Shown: positions 9,184 through 17,410, counted from the first letter of the stretch. The stretch is 64,000 nt of DNA from Caulobacteraceae bacterium (GCA_016703335.1 JADJCG010000001.1:310001-374000), one strand, 5' to 3'. Notes: generated from the sequence alone by a model not told the origin. Translations and numbers: made by a program.

Positions 9184-10091
9184 CGCGCTGTCTCCTTCGC
9201 ACGCACGCCGAGGATGCGGCAGATCGAGTACGCGAGATCGGCCCTATTCAGCGTATAGAAGTGGAAGTCTTCCACCCCTTCGGCCGCGAGGCGCGCACAA
9301 AGTTGCGCCGTCGTCACCGCGGTGACTAAGCGGCGCGTTTCTGGATCGTCGTCCAAACCTTCGAACAAGCGGACCATCCAGCGCGGCAGCGTCGCGCCGC
9401 ACGCTTCGACCATCTTGCGCAAGCTCTTCACGTTGGTAACCGGCATGATCCCCGGTAGGATCGGCGCATACACGCCCGCTTTCTCCAAACGATCGCGGAA
9501 ACGCAGGAAAATGTCGGCCTCAAAGAAAAATTGCGAGATGCCGCGCGAGGCGCCTGCGCCGAGCTTCTTTTTGAAGTTCTCGATGTCGTGCTCGAAGTTC
9601 GCGCTCGATGGGTGCTTCTCGGGATGCACGGCGACGGAAATGTCGAACGCGCCGATGCGCGACGCCGCCTCCACGAGTTCGGTCGCGCTCGCGTAGCCGT
9701 TCGGATGCTGCAGATACGGCATGCCAACGCCGCCGGGCGGATCGCCGCGCAGCGCCACGATGCGACGCACGCCTGCGCGCCAGTAATCGCGCAGCACGGC
9801 ATCCACTTCCGTCTTGTTCGCGGCAACCGTGGTGAGGTGCGCGGCAGGCTTCAGCGTGGTTTCGCTGACCATGCGCGCAACCGTTCGGTGCGTGCGGTCG
9901 CGCGTTGACCCGCCTGCTCCGTAGGTCACGGATACGAAGCTCGGCGAAAGCGGCTCGAGCTTGCGGATCGAGTTCCACAGTTCCGCATCGAGCTTTTCCG
10001 ACTTCGGTGGAAAGAACTCGAACGACACGCGCGTTTGACGTCCGCGCGGCGCGGCGTCGGCGATCAAGTCCTGAAGGTGCTCAACGCTCAT
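9180..10091 (-). CDS. metF: methylenetetrahydrofolate reductase
   Basis: 303 residues from the ATG at 10091 (MSVEHLQDLIADAAP). It reduces 5,10-methylene-THF to 5-methyl-THF using FAD and supplies the methyl donor for MetH. Family signatures seen are SFEFFPPKSEKLD at the start, VTYGAGGSTRDRT, the ALRGDPPGG loop and the FFEADIFLRFRDR strand. The frame is open 56 codons further upstream, but that extension reads through the end of the preceding methyltransferase, and the chosen ATG overlaps that gene's reconstructed TGA as ATGA. It is the second gene of the methionine-cycle operon. Confidence 0.95.
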   Translation of the reverse strand: MSVEHLQDLIADAAPRGRQTRVSFEFFPPKSEKLDAELWNSIRKLEPLSPSFVSVTYGAGGSTRDRTHRTVARMVSETTLKPAAHLTTVAANKTEVDAVLRDYWRAGVRRIVALRGDPPGGVGMPYLQHPNGYASATELVEAASRIGAFDISVAVHPEKHPSSANFEHDIENFKKKLGAGASRGISQFFFEADIFLRFRDRLEKAGVYAPILPGIMPVTNVKSLRKMVEACGATLPRWMVRLFEGLDDDPETRRLVTAVTTAQLCARLAAEGVEDFHFYTLNRADLAYSICRILGVRAKETAR

Positions 10092-11062
10092 GGCTTCGCC
10101 CCAGCCCAAATTTTGACGGTCAATGCCTCGCGCTTCTTTGGCGCCAAGGTCGTTGTTTTCAGTCGCGAGAGGCCCGCGACTCGCACCATTCGCCGATCTC
10201 AGCATCGGTAAAGCCGAGCCGGCGATGCGCGTGCTCTTCGCGCAGAAACTCAAGCGCATGAGGCGCGAAATCGATGATCAGCAAGCGGCCACCGCTTTTC
10301 AGAAGCCGCGCCGCTTCGGCGATGGCGCGGCCAGGATCGGAGAGGAAGTGCAGCACTTGATGGATCGTCACCAAGTCCGCCGTCCCCGCACCCATAGGCG
10401 GAGCATACGCATCGCCGAATTGCACAGCTGCCTTCGTTTTCAGATCACCGAGCGACGCGCGCGCGATCGCCAGCATTTGGCGCGAAGTGTCGAAACCTTC
10501 AGCGCGGCGCACGCGATCGGCAAAGAGCTGGATCATCCGCCCCTGCCCAACGCCAACATCGACCATCAGATCAAACGGGCCAGCTCCCGCCGCGTCCAAG
10601 ATCGCGCTATCGATATCGGCTTCCGGCAAATGCAACGCGCGCACGCGGTCCCAATCGGCGGCGTTGCGCTCGAAATATTCAGCGGCGGCTTCATCACGCG
10701 CCGCGCGGATCTCGTGCAGGCGATCCACGTCGCGCGCCAACACCGGATCACTTGGGTCCAGCATCGCGAGCGCAGCTTCCGCGAATTGACGCTCCGTCGT
10801 GTGCGCGCGGCAAACGATAGAACACCCACACGCCCTCCGGTGCGCGCTCGATCAGTCCCGCTTCCGTCAGCAACTTCAAGTGCCGGCTGACGCGCGGCTG
10901 GCTCTGGCCAAGCGCTTGCGCCAGCTCGCCGACCGCCAACTCGCCTTCCGTCAGCAGCGCCAACGCGCGCAGGCGGGTCTGCTCGCCGACCGCCCGAAGC
11001 GCCGCGACGACGCGGTCGGTGTCCCGAAGCTCCGGCACAGGTCGAGTTGGAGATATAAACAT
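10088..11062 (-). CDS. ArsR-type regulator fused to a SAM methyltransferase, frameshifted in two places
   Basis: The N-terminal 90 residues are a winged helix (EQTRLRALALL, then recognition helix SQPRVSRHLKLL). After a break near 10803 the frame resumes with TTERQFAEAALAML and a Rossmann methyltransferase domain (DLMVDVGVGQGRM, LVTIHQVLHFL, LLIIDFAPH). A second break near 10177 hides the true C-terminus, LTVKIWAGAKP, whose TGA overlaps the metF ATG. Fusions of this kind precede metF in many alphaproteobacteria; ArsR-type regulators that sense SAM or SAH control methionine-cycle genes. The ATG at 11062 lies inside a palindrome, so a downstream GTG start is also possible. Role inferred from fold and position. 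Confidence 0.82.
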
Positions 11063-11073
11063 ATCTTTATATG
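11051..11073. promoter_or_regulatory. overlapping AT-rich palindromes, probable autoregulatory operator
   Basis: AGATAT-AAAC-ATATCT (11051-11066) and CATAT-CTTT-ATATG (11060-11073) are interlocking inverted repeats in an otherwise GC-rich region, located exactly at the start of the ArsR-methyltransferase gene. ArsR-family proteins bind such short AT-rich palindromes. The likely ligand is a SAM-cycle metabolite, by inference. Confidence 0.6.
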
Positions 11074-11307
11074 ACACGCTGGCGGCGGCCTTGCCAAGCC
11101 AGATCCGCATCGCGGCCCTTACGGTCCAGTGGATAAGTTTGCAGGCAAGCGTGACTTCCGCGCCCCGGGGGCGGAATTACTCACAAGATCAGGGGTTTCC
11201 GTCCGTTTTGGAGGTCACTGCCCTAAACAGTCCGTTCAGGCCCGAAACAGGCAAGTTGATTAACCCTACCCCGGCATTATCTGCGCTGGACCTAAGGGGG
11301 TCCGAAC

Positions 11308-12201
11308 ATGCGGGGACTAGTTTCTGTACTGACTTTGGCGGCCTGCTTGGCCGTCCCGACGCTGGCGTCGGCGCAGGAAATTGCGCCGGATACGAGCGCG
11401 CGGCCGGCTGCTGACGCTGGCGATCCGTGGCAGGGCTTTAATCGCGGCATGTTCAGCGTGCACCAAGCTGTCGACGGCGCCGTGCTCGAACCTGTCGCGC
11501 GCGGCTATCGCGCTGTGACGCCGCGCCCTCTCCGCACTGGCGTTCTGAATTTCTTGCGCAATCTCAAAAGCCCGGTCGTGTTCGCGAACGACGTGCTGCA
11601 GGGCGAAGTCAATCGCGCCGGCACGACGGCCGGACGCTTTGCCATCAACACAACCATCGGCATTGCCGGCATTTTCGATCCTGCGACGAGCATGGGTCTT
11701 GATCGTCACGACGAAGATTTCGGTCAGACGCTTGCCGTTTGGGGCGTGCAGTCAGGCCCGTACGTTTTCGTGCCGGTGCTTGGACCAACCAACGTGCGCG
11801 ATGGCGCAGGCCGCATCGTTGACTCCGCATTCGATCCGCTGACGTGGGCCGACTTCGATGACGTGAACACTGTGCGCGCGGCGCGCACTGTCATCGCCGG
11901 CGTTGCGCAACGTGAAGCACTGCTCGATCCGATCGATTCCATGGAAGCGCAAGGCGGCGATCTCTACCTTACCTATCGCGCCACGTATGAAGTTGCGCGC
12001 GAAGCCGCAATCCAAAACGGACGCATGGATGTCCAAGATTCGCCGGACTTCGACGACATAGATGAAGAGCCGGCAACAAACACGCCAAATGGGGGCGCAT
12101 CCGCTGAAGCAAATCCGCAACAGACGGATCAAATCCATGAGGCTGAGAATTCCGTAGTCTTCACGGAAGCGCTCGCGCTTCCCACCTCGATGCAGGACTG
12201 A
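11308..12201 (+). CDS. mlaA: MlaA family phospholipid-transport protein
   Basis: 297 residues with a signal peptide ending ASAQE; no lipobox Cys, unlike E. coli MlaA. The family core is clear: DPWQGFNRGMFSVHQAVD, RNLKSPVVFANDVLQG, AGRFAINTTIGIAGIFDPA, DFGQTLAVWGV and the G-P-Y-hydrophobic-P-V-LGP block. MlaA removes mislocalised phospholipids from the outer leaflet of the outer membrane and passes them to MlaC, whose gene follows 14 bases downstream. The C-terminal 60 residues are acidic and low complexity. GGGGGTCC just upstream of the ATG may act as a weak ribosome site. Confidence 0.93.
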   Translation: MRGLVSVLTLAACLAVPTLASAQEIAPDTSARPAADAGDPWQGFNRGMFSVHQAVDGAVLEPVARGYRAVTPRPLRTGVLNFLRNLKSPVVFANDVLQGEVNRAGTTAGRFAINTTIGIAGIFDPATSMGLDRHDEDFGQTLAVWGVQSGPYVFVPVLGPTNVRDGAGRIVDSAFDPLTWADFDDVNTVRAARTVIAGVAQREALLDPIDSMEAQGGDLYLTYRATYEVAREAAIQNGRMDVQDSPDFDDIDEEPATNTPNGGASAEANPQQTDQIHEAENSVVFTEALALPTSMQD

Positions 12202-12215
12202 AGGAGAGTATTGTC

Positions 12216-12884
12216 GTGAACCGTCCCGTTACCCGCGCCACGTTTCTGTCAGGCCTCTTGGGCCTCGGCGCGATCGCGGTTGCGCCGGACGCGTACGCGA
12301 CATGCAACACGAACGCAGTTCGCAACGCGGATGCGGAGCAATTCGTGCAGCGCAGCGCAGCCGAAGCCCTCGCGGCGCTCGGCAATTCCAACATCGCGCA
12401 ACGGGAAACACAATTCCGCACGTTGATGACGCGGTTCGCTGATACGCGCCGCATCGGCCTCTTCGTGCTCGGCCGTTATCGCGGCGCGCTTGAGCAAGAC
12501 ACGGCGCTGCGCACCGAGTGGCTGTCGACATTCCAAGAGTTCGCGATCGCGACCTACCAAAACCAGTTCGCCAGCTTCAACGGCGCACGCATCGAAGTGA
12601 ACTGCTCGGAAGAGCAAACCGCAACCACGGTTGTCGTCGACAGCACGGTCCGTCCGCGCGGCGGCGATCCGATGCGCGTTCAGTGGAAAGTGTTGCGCTC
12701 GCAAGCTGGCTGGAAAGCGACTGACGTGGCCGTCGGCGCCGACGGCGTTTGGCTGAGCCAACTTCAGCAGCGCCTCTTCATGCGCCAGCTGGACACGCAG
12801 TTTAACGGCGACCTGCGTCTGCTTGTGGCCGACGTGCGTCAGCGCACGACCACGCTTCGCCGCACGACGGTCGCGCGCTCCTAA
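12216..12884 (+). CDS. mlaC: MlaC/Ttg2D-type periplasmic phospholipid-binding protein
   Basis: 222 residues from a GTG at 12216 with a good ribosome site, AAGGAGAG, seven bases upstream. The N-terminus RATFLSGLLGLGAIAV reads as a signal peptide. Characteristic parts are FRTLMTRFADTRRIGLFVLGRY in the N-terminal helices and VQWKVLRSQAGWKATDVAV, the conserved strand of the lipid-binding cavity. It probably shuttles phospholipid between MlaA and an inner-membrane MlaFEDB complex that is not encoded in this window. The stop overlaps the pyrD stop on the other strand by four bases (CTAA). Confidence 0.9.
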   Translation: MNRPVTRATFLSGLLGLGAIAVAPDAYATCNTNAVRNADAEQFVQRSAAEALAALGNSNIAQRETQFRTLMTRFADTRRIGLFVLGRYRGALEQDTALRTEWLSTFQEFAIATYQNQFASFNGARIEVNCSEEQTATTVVVDSTVRPRGGDPMRVQWKVLRSQAGWKATDVAVGADGVWLSQLQQRLFMRQLDTQFNGDLRLLVADVRQRTTTLRRTTVARS

Positions 12885-13945
12885 GCGCGCTCTACGCCTA
12901 CCGCCTCAGAGACGTGATCGAAGCCTTCGGCCATCAACAGGCCGTCGAGTTCATCGAGTATGCGCGCGACAAGGCTTGGCCCTTGAAACACCATCGCTGA
13001 ATAAAGCTGCACGGCGCTTGCGCCAGCTTTGATCTTGGCAAGCGCAGTCAGCCCGTTCTCCACGCCGCCCGCGCCGATCAACGGCAAGCGTCCGTCCAGC
13101 GCTTGCGCGAACAGCCGCAACGCGTGCGTTGAAATCTGAAACAGCGGCTGGCCCGAAAGCCCGCCCTGCTCTTCGCAATTATCCGACGTAAGGTGCGGCG
13201 GGCGTTGCAGCGTCGTGTTCGAGACGATCAGCGCATCCAGCTTATTGGCAATGACAATCTCGGCGATGTCAGAGATCGCCGCATCATCGAGATCCGGCGC
13301 CACTTTCAGAAATAGCGGTCGCTGCCCATGTGCTGCCGACAGCGGCACACGCGCTTCGCGCAAACGTCCGAGCAAATCCTCAAGCGCGCCGCGTTCCTGC
13401 AGCCCGCGCAAGCCGGGCGTATTTGGCGACGAGATGTTCGCCGTCACGTACGACGCGTGCTTCCACACACGCCCCATGCCCAGAACATAATCCGCCGCGC
13501 GATCTGCGCTCTCTTTGTTTGCGCCAACATTGGCGCCGACAATGCCGGGCTTCTTCTCGCGCGCGGCTAGCCGATCCGCGAACGCATCGAGCCCCTTATT
13601 GTTGAAGCCCAGGCGATTGATCACCGCGCGATCTTCGCTCAGCCGGAAGATACGCGGCTTGGGATTGCCCTCTTGCGCCAGCGGCGTGACGGTGCCGCAT
13701 TCGACAAAGCCAAAGCCCGATTGCAATAGCGCATCTGGCGCTTCGCAATTTTTGTCGAAGCCAGCCGCCATGCCGATCGGATTGGGCAAGTCGAGCCCGG
13801 CCAACGTCGTCTTCAAACGCGGCCAGCGATCGGCGCGCGCACGCGGCCCAAGGCGCGCACGCAAACCCCAAAGCGCGGCGTGGTGCGCCGTCTCGGGGTC
13901 GATCAGGCGCAAGCCGCGCGTCACAAGATCGTGCGGAGAAGTCAC
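12881..13945 (-). CDS. pyrD: dihydroorotate dehydrogenase (quinone), class 2
   Basis: 354 residues; oxidises dihydroorotate to orotate with FMN and passes electrons to quinone (pyrimidine synthesis, inner face of the cytoplasmic membrane). The N-terminal helix before GLDLPNPIGMAAGFDKN is the class 2 membrane-association segment. Other signatures are FGFVECGTVTPLAQEGNPKP, RLGFNNKG, the active-site segment ANISSPNTPGLR with the catalytic Ser of class 2 enzymes, and ALIVSNTT. IGAGGVENG binds the FMN phosphate. No frameshift and normal length. It converges on mlaC with stops sharing CTAA. Confidence 0.96.
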   Translation of the reverse strand: MTSPHDLVTRGLRLIDPETAHHAALWGLRARLGPRARADRWPRLKTTLAGLDLPNPIGMAAGFDKNCEAPDALLQSGFGFVECGTVTPLAQEGNPKPRIFRLSEDRAVINRLGFNNKGLDAFADRLAAREKKPGIVGANVGANKESADRAADYVLGMGRVWKHASYVTANISSPNTPGLRGLQERGALEDLLGRLREARVPLSAAHGQRPLFLKVAPDLDDAAISDIAEIVIANKLDALIVSNTTLQRPPHLTSDNCEEQGGLSGQPLFQISTHALRLFAQALDGRLPLIGAGGVENGLTALAKIKAGASAVQLYSAMVFQGPSLVARILDELDGLLMAEGFDHVSEAVGVERA

Positions 13946-14011
13946 GGTCGTTGCGCTTTACCGATTCTGACGTGGATGTCGCCTGCTACCTCGCCCAGCC
14001 AGGCTTTTGCG

Positions 14012-14024
14012 GACTTTTATCCTA
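14012..14024 (+). repeat. left flanking direct repeat of the IS1595 element
   Basis: GACTTTTATCCTA, repeated identically at 16730-16742 on the same strand; probable target-site duplication plus the first bases of the terminal repeat. Confidence 0.7.
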
Positions 14025-14047
14025 ATTATATACTTCACGCCACACGC
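14023..14047 (+). repeat. left terminal inverted repeat of the IS1595 element
   Basis: Starts TAATTATATACTTCACGCC. The reverse complement of 16705-16728 starts TAATTATATACTGACGCC, so the ends match apart from one small indel. Confidence 0.75.
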
Positions 14048-14148
14048 TGTAAAATCAAGCACTTAGCGTCGGTAAGACCCTAAGCTGATTTGGCAAGGCT
14101 ATGGAATCCTGCGCGAAATTCAATGGCGTTTGTGGCGCGAAGGTAGGT

Positions 14149-14916
14149 TTACTTTCCTAGCTCAGGCTTGATTATCTGCTTCGTTTTGAGTCCGCGCCCG
14201 GAAGCTGGCGGGCTCCGCGCGGCGACGAGCGCCGCGAACGCTTTGAGGATGCCCTCCACAAGGCCCACAAGCTCATGCAGCGTTGGGATGACCTCACGAT
14301 GAGCAAGGAAGCTGTTGTCGGGGAACGAGGGCGCGAACAGCGTTTTCGGGTCGTAGTCGAGGGGGACCAGTCGGACGCGGCGCGGCTGGACGGATTCATC
14401 AATCTCGACGCGGCTAGGAGGCGAGCTGATGTTGGCGAGGATCGGGATGACCATGTGGTGCTTGTCCTGAATGTCCAACTCATGCAGAGCCCGCAGGGCC
14501 TCATTTCCTCCTCGGTGCGGAGCGAATTGCTTGAGTAGGTCAACAGCATCTTGTCCCGCGCGATCAAAGCCCCGGCGCTTGATCATTTTATCGAGTTCGT
14601 TCGCGTCGGTGCAGAACGGGAAATATACATTTTCGGTGTCCGTCGAGACGGCGCCGACAAGTGAAACGGCCATGATATCCAACGCGGCGCGCAAATTATG
14701 AATTACGTCGCCAATGATCGCGCCCGCTTCTGGCGGCAACACTTTCACTTCAACATGAGTGTTGAGCGCGCTCCATTCGTCGGCTGGGTCCGTGCGTTTC
14801 TCTGGTCACCTTCGGCGGGTGAGCATCCTATGGTCGGCCACGTACTGCTCAAATTCGATCACGTGCTTACGCGCACGCGCAATTTTCAATTCCGAGCCAG
14901 CGAAGATTTCTGTCAT
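14149..14916 (-). pseudogene. IS-cargo protein with an IHNLR-type helix, interrupted by an in-frame stop
   Basis: One frame runs from the ATG at 14916 (MTEIFAGSELKIARARKHV) to 14149, broken only by a TGA at 14808-14806 after residue 36. Translation could restart at the GTG at 14748, giving 199 residues. The conserved core is IIGDVIHNLRAALDIMAV, which I associate with uncharacterised proteins in mobile regions whose typical form is HNLRSALDH; the RxxxxH pattern there resembles a HEPN helix, but here the His is replaced by Ile. Function unknown. The stop may be a real mutation or a substitution error. Confidence 0.55.
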
Positions 14917-15058
14917 GTCTAAGCCGCCTAAAGACGATCAATACAGCGAAGAAGAAACGAAGCGGCGCGCTGAAGACGCGCTACGCGGCGCGTTCAAAAC
15001 CCCGCCAATCCACGAAAAGAAGGAGGCGCGGGAGCCGAAGCCCCCGCGCAAAGAATAG
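14915..15058 (+). CDS. small charged protein of mobile regions (47 residues)
   Basis: Begins MSKPPKDDQYSEEETKRR and continues with a charged helix and a Pro/Lys-rich tail (FKTPPIHEKKEAREPKPP). Short proteins with YSEEE, an Arg-rich helix and TPP-KP are common in alphaproteobacterial genomes and islands; function unknown. Its ATG overlaps that of the divergent interrupted gene inside the tetranucleotide CATG (14914-14917), so the two share their 5' ends. Confidence 0.6.
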   Translation: MSKPPKDDQYSEEETKRRAEDALRGAFKTPPIHEKKEAREPKPPRKE

Positions 15059-15062
15059 AATG

Positions 15063-15356
15063 TCACGCTCTGATAATGTTGGCGTTCATCCAATCAACGA
15101 TCTCTTGAGACGCAAGGCGTCGGAAGTCGCCAACACGCGTAATTTCAAGAATGACGATGCCGTCGTTGTCGTCGATCGTCCCGGTGCTCAAGAGTTCCTG
15201 AATTATCTGGCTGGGCAGAAGCTCGCTTCCGACAATCCAGAATGACTGTAACGCCCAGCACCACTTGTAAGCAGTGCGCAGCGCTTCGTGTAAGCGGTCG
15301 TATTCACTCTGCGTCGGATATCGGCGCAGATCGTAGCTCAGAACATACCATCTCAT
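15063..15356 (-). CDS. Cas2-like / SinR-type small protein
   Basis: 97 residues beginning MRWYVLSYDLRR. The first strand ending in SYDLR, the helix SEYDRLHEALR, the second strand ALQSFWIVGS and the late strand DNDGIVILEITR follow the ferredoxin-like fold of Cas2, including the Asp at position 9 that binds metal in Cas2 nucleases. Solitary proteins of this type are often annotated SinR-like and are not tied to CRISPR loci. No CRISPR array or Cas1 is in this window. It lies inside the IS1595 element, next to the small charged protein on the other strand, so it is probably cargo. Confidence 0.65.
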   Translation of the reverse strand: MRWYVLSYDLRRYPTQSEYDRLHEALRTAYKWCWALQSFWIVGSELLPSQIIQELLSTGTIDDNDGIVILEITRVGDFRRLASQEIVDWMNANIIRA

Positions 15357-15478
15357 CTGTAGAGCAGTCCTCGTTCACTAACTGAACTCCTTGACTGTGA
15401 GAGGCGGCGCGGCGGATAAAATCCGAGTCAATGACCGGTGGTTCGAAGTGGGAGTCCATTCCCTTCAAACCGTCGAAC

Positions 15479-15510
15479 GGGGCGGCCTTTCCGGCAAGTT
15501 GGGCCGCCCC
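15479..15510. terminator. strong hairpin inside the IS1595 element
   Basis: GGGGCGGCC (15479-15487) pairs perfectly with GGCCGCCCC (15502-15510) around a 14-base loop. It lies between the transposase and the Cas2-like gene and could separate their transcripts. There is no T run on either strand. I see no convincing gene between 15357 and 15602. Confidence 0.45.
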
Positions 15511-15602
15511 GAATCGATTCTCACATTTGTGATCCCAGCGGATTTGCAACGCGGAGTCGAGACGCGCGCGGACTTGCCGCGACTCTTCACCGGAACGAAT
15601 CG

Positions 15603-15677
15603 CTAATCGTCTTCAAACAAGTCTTTTGACGTGTTCGGATCTGTGGCCGGCCTCAGCTTGCCGAAGCGCTTTGCCAT
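15603..15677 (-). CDS. possible small ORF downstream of the transposase
   Basis: ATG at 15677 gives MAKRFGKLRPATDPNTSKD and a short acidic end (24 residues). In the same frame, without a start, the sequence extends upstream into the transposase end as NRFKRLRAARVRNI. Lys/Arg-rich short frames of the KRFGKLRPATDP type often follow IS1595 transposases, which is the only support. Confidence 0.25.
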   Translation of the reverse strand: MAKRFGKLRPATDPNTSKDLFEDD

Positions 15678-15708
15678 GATGTTGCGGACGCGCGCGGCGC
15701 GCAGGCGT

Positions 15709-16683
15709 TTAAACCTGTTGTTCGGCGCCGTTAGTCCGCCGATAGGTCAGGCGCTTGCCTTCTGCGCCAACAAGAGCGGCGTCAGCGCGGGCGTTGTCAG
15801 ACCAGCCGAGTTTGATGCGGTGGTTGAAGCGAAACTCGAACTCGCCAACGTAGCGGTGCAAGTGCTTCTCTGAGCAATGCTGATAAACGCCGCTCATGCC
15901 CTTCTTGAACACGCCAAAAAAGCCTTCGGCATTGTTCGTCGTGACGTCGCCGCGCACGTACTCGCCAGCCTTGTGCTGGACGGTTTCGTGAGAGGCAAAC
16001 GACTTGCCTACTGCCGGATAGAGAAGGCTTTCGTCCGTGTGCAGACGTGAGCGGCGGTCAACGTTTTCGTCCAGCAGCTTCGCAACGGTTTTCTTCGTCG
16101 CTTCGGCAACGTGGAAGACGCGCGCTTGGCCGCCGCGCTCCACAAGCGCGATGATCGCGCGCTTGTTGGCAACGCCGCGAAACTGGCCTTTGCCGCTGTG
16201 GCCGCGATTGTACGGGCGGCCGTCCGCGCGAACTGAAGTCGGCGCTTCGACTTTGCCGTAATAGGTTTCGTCGGCTTCCACGACCATGCCAGCGCCGCCA
16301 ATCGGACCAGCGAGCAAACCGCCGTTCGCCATCGCAAGGCGGATGCGGTGAGCCAAGAACCAAGCCGACTTGTAAGTGACGTCCAGCGTGCGGTGGAGCT
16401 GATGGGCGCTCATGCCCTTCTTCGATGACGCCATGAGATAGAAGGCCATCAGCCAGACGTTTAGCTTGATGTGGCTGGCTTCCATCACCGTGCCGGTCAT
16501 GACGGTGAAGTCCTTGCGGCATTCCTTTTTGACCGCAGCGATAGCGGCCCGGACGCTTAGTCGGGTAGTCGCCGCCAATCGTTCCGCACTTGCCGCAAAC
16601 GCGGACGCCGTTCGGCCAGCGCAGCGCTTCGATGTAGGCGCGGGCCGCTTCTTCGGTCTGGAATTGGGGGCGTCGAATTTCAT
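15709..16683 (-). CDS. IS1595 family (ISXO2-like) transposase with two compensating frameshifts
   Basis: 324 residues as read. The DDE core is intact: VVEADETYYGK, LHTDESLLYPAVG and TTNNAEGFFGVFKKGM, followed by FEFRFNHR. Between about 16662 and 16530 the open frame is wrong; the +1 frame there gives FQTEEAARAYIEALRWPNG and a Cys-rich zinc ribbon (VCGKCG, YRCG), the normal IS1595 N-terminus. A lost T near 16662 and an extra base near 16530 cancel out. The protein is therefore probably intact in the cell and the errors lie in the sequence. It catalyses transposition of the surrounding element. Confidence 0.88.
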   Translation of the reverse strand: MKFDAPNSRPKKRPAPTSKRCAGRTASAFAASAERLAATTRLSVRAAIAAVKKECRKDFTVMTGTVMEASHIKLNVWLMAFYLMASSKKGMSAHQLHRTLDVTYKSAWFLAHRIRLAMANGGLLAGPIGGAGMVVEADETYYGKVEAPTSVRADGRPYNRGHSGKGQFRGVANKRAIIALVERGGQARVFHVAEATKKTVAKLLDENVDRRSRLHTDESLLYPAVGKSFASHETVQHKAGEYVRGDVTTNNAEGFFGVFKKGMSGVYQHCSEKHLHRYVGEFEFRFNHRIKLGWSDNARADAALVGAEGKRLTYRRTNGAEQQV

Positions 16684-16704
16684 AGGGCCAATTTAGTTAT
16701 TTAG

Positions 16705-16728
16705 GCTTGTGGCGTCAGTATATAATTA
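16705..16728 (-). repeat. right terminal inverted repeat of the IS1595 element
   Basis: Ends GTATATAATTA; inverted copy of 14023-14047 with one indel. Confidence 0.75.
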
Positions 16729-16729
16729 T

Positions 16730-16742
16730 GACTTTTATCCTA
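16730..16742 (+). repeat. right flanking direct repeat of the IS1595 element
   Basis: GACTTTTATCCTA, identical to 14012-14024. One extra T separates it from the terminal repeat. Confidence 0.7.
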
Positions 16743-16786
16743 TATATGGGTTGAAAGTCCTTCCGGACACGCTATAACCAGCCCCC

Positions 16787-17410
16787 ATGAACCACGCCCA
16801 GATTTGGCGCGCGATCGACGCCCTGGCCGCTCGCAAAGGCATGACCGCTTCGGGCCTGGCACGCGCGGCGGGTCTCGACCCGACTACGTTCAATAAATCC
16901 AAGCGCCAGGCGCCTGACGGCAAACCGCGCTGGCCCTCCACCGAAAGCGTCTCGCGCGCTCTCGCGGCGGCCGAGACCAATTGGGAAGACTTCGCTGCCC
17001 TCCTCGTTGGCCGCAGCGGCGGCGCAGGCCGCGCAATCCCGATCGTCGGCATGGCGCGCGCAGGCGCTGACGGCTTCTTCGACGAAAACGGCTTTCCTGT
17101 CGGCGCAGATGAAACGGTGCGCTTCCCCGATCTCGGCGAAGACCGCGTCTATGCGCTCGAGATCGCCGGCGACTCTATGGAACCGATGTATCGCGCCGGC
17201 GACGTCGTCATCGTTCAGCCTGGCGCGGCCGTGCGGCGTGGTGATCGCGTCATCGTCCGCACGAGCGGCGGTGAAGTGATGGCCAAGCTGCTTGGCCGCA
17301 AGAACGATCAGATGGTGGAGCTCCTCTCTCTCAATCCCGCGCACAAGCCGCGCGAACTAGCGACAACTGAGATCGAATGGATCGCGCGCATTCTATGGGC
17401 GAGCCAGTAG
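16787..17410 (+). CDS. S24/LexA-like repressor with N-terminal helix-turn-helix
   Basis: 207 residues. Residues 1-75 form an HTH (SGLARAAGLDPTTFNKSKR, with a second block PSTESVSRALAAAETNWEDF). From about residue 85 there is a S24 peptidase domain: the catalytic Ser is in IAGDSMEPMYRAGD and the Lys in GGEVMAKLLGR. Such proteins are CI-type repressors that may autocleave or may only bind DNA. An Ala/Gly site for cleavage, PIVGMARAGADG, precedes the domain. The gene sits just outside the right end of the IS1595 element, with only 44 bases between, so its own promoter may have been altered by the insertion. Confidence 0.9.
   Translation: MNHAQIWRAIDALAARKGMTASGLARAAGLDPTTFNKSKRQAPDGKPRWPSTESVSRALAAAETNWEDFAALLVGRSGGAGRAIPIVGMARAGADGFFDENGFPVGADETVRFPDLGEDRVYALEIAGDSMEPMYRAGDVVIVQPGAAVRRGDRVIVRTSGGEVMAKLLGRKNDQMVELLSLNPAHKPRELATTEIEWIARILWASQ

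Larger units (their letters stand above)
14012..16742. mobile_element. IS1595-family transposon with passenger genes
   Basis: A 2.7-kb unit between pyrD and the S24 repressor, with lower GC content. It has near-perfect terminal inverted repeats (14023-14047 and 16705-16728, sharing TAATTATATACT and ACGCCACA) and is flanked by the direct repeat GACTTTTATCCTA (14012-14024 and 16730-16742). It encodes an ISXO2-like transposase plus three or four unrelated genes. IS1595-group elements with passenger genes are known. The family's usual target duplication is 8 bp, so the exact ends need checking. Confidence 0.8.

Noticed and set aside
11074..11307. A SAM riboswitch in the region between the methionine operon and mlaA
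   Set aside because: No conserved riboswitch core or terminator-antiterminator pairing was found; the palindromes at the regulator start explain control better.
15060..15245. A 61-residue plus-strand frame after the small charged protein
   Set aside because: Antisense to the Cas2-like gene, whose fold signature is better supported.
15063..15356. A CRISPR system suggested by the Cas2-like protein
   Set aside because: No repeat-spacer array and no Cas1 or other Cas gene anywhere in the window; solitary Cas2-like proteins are common.
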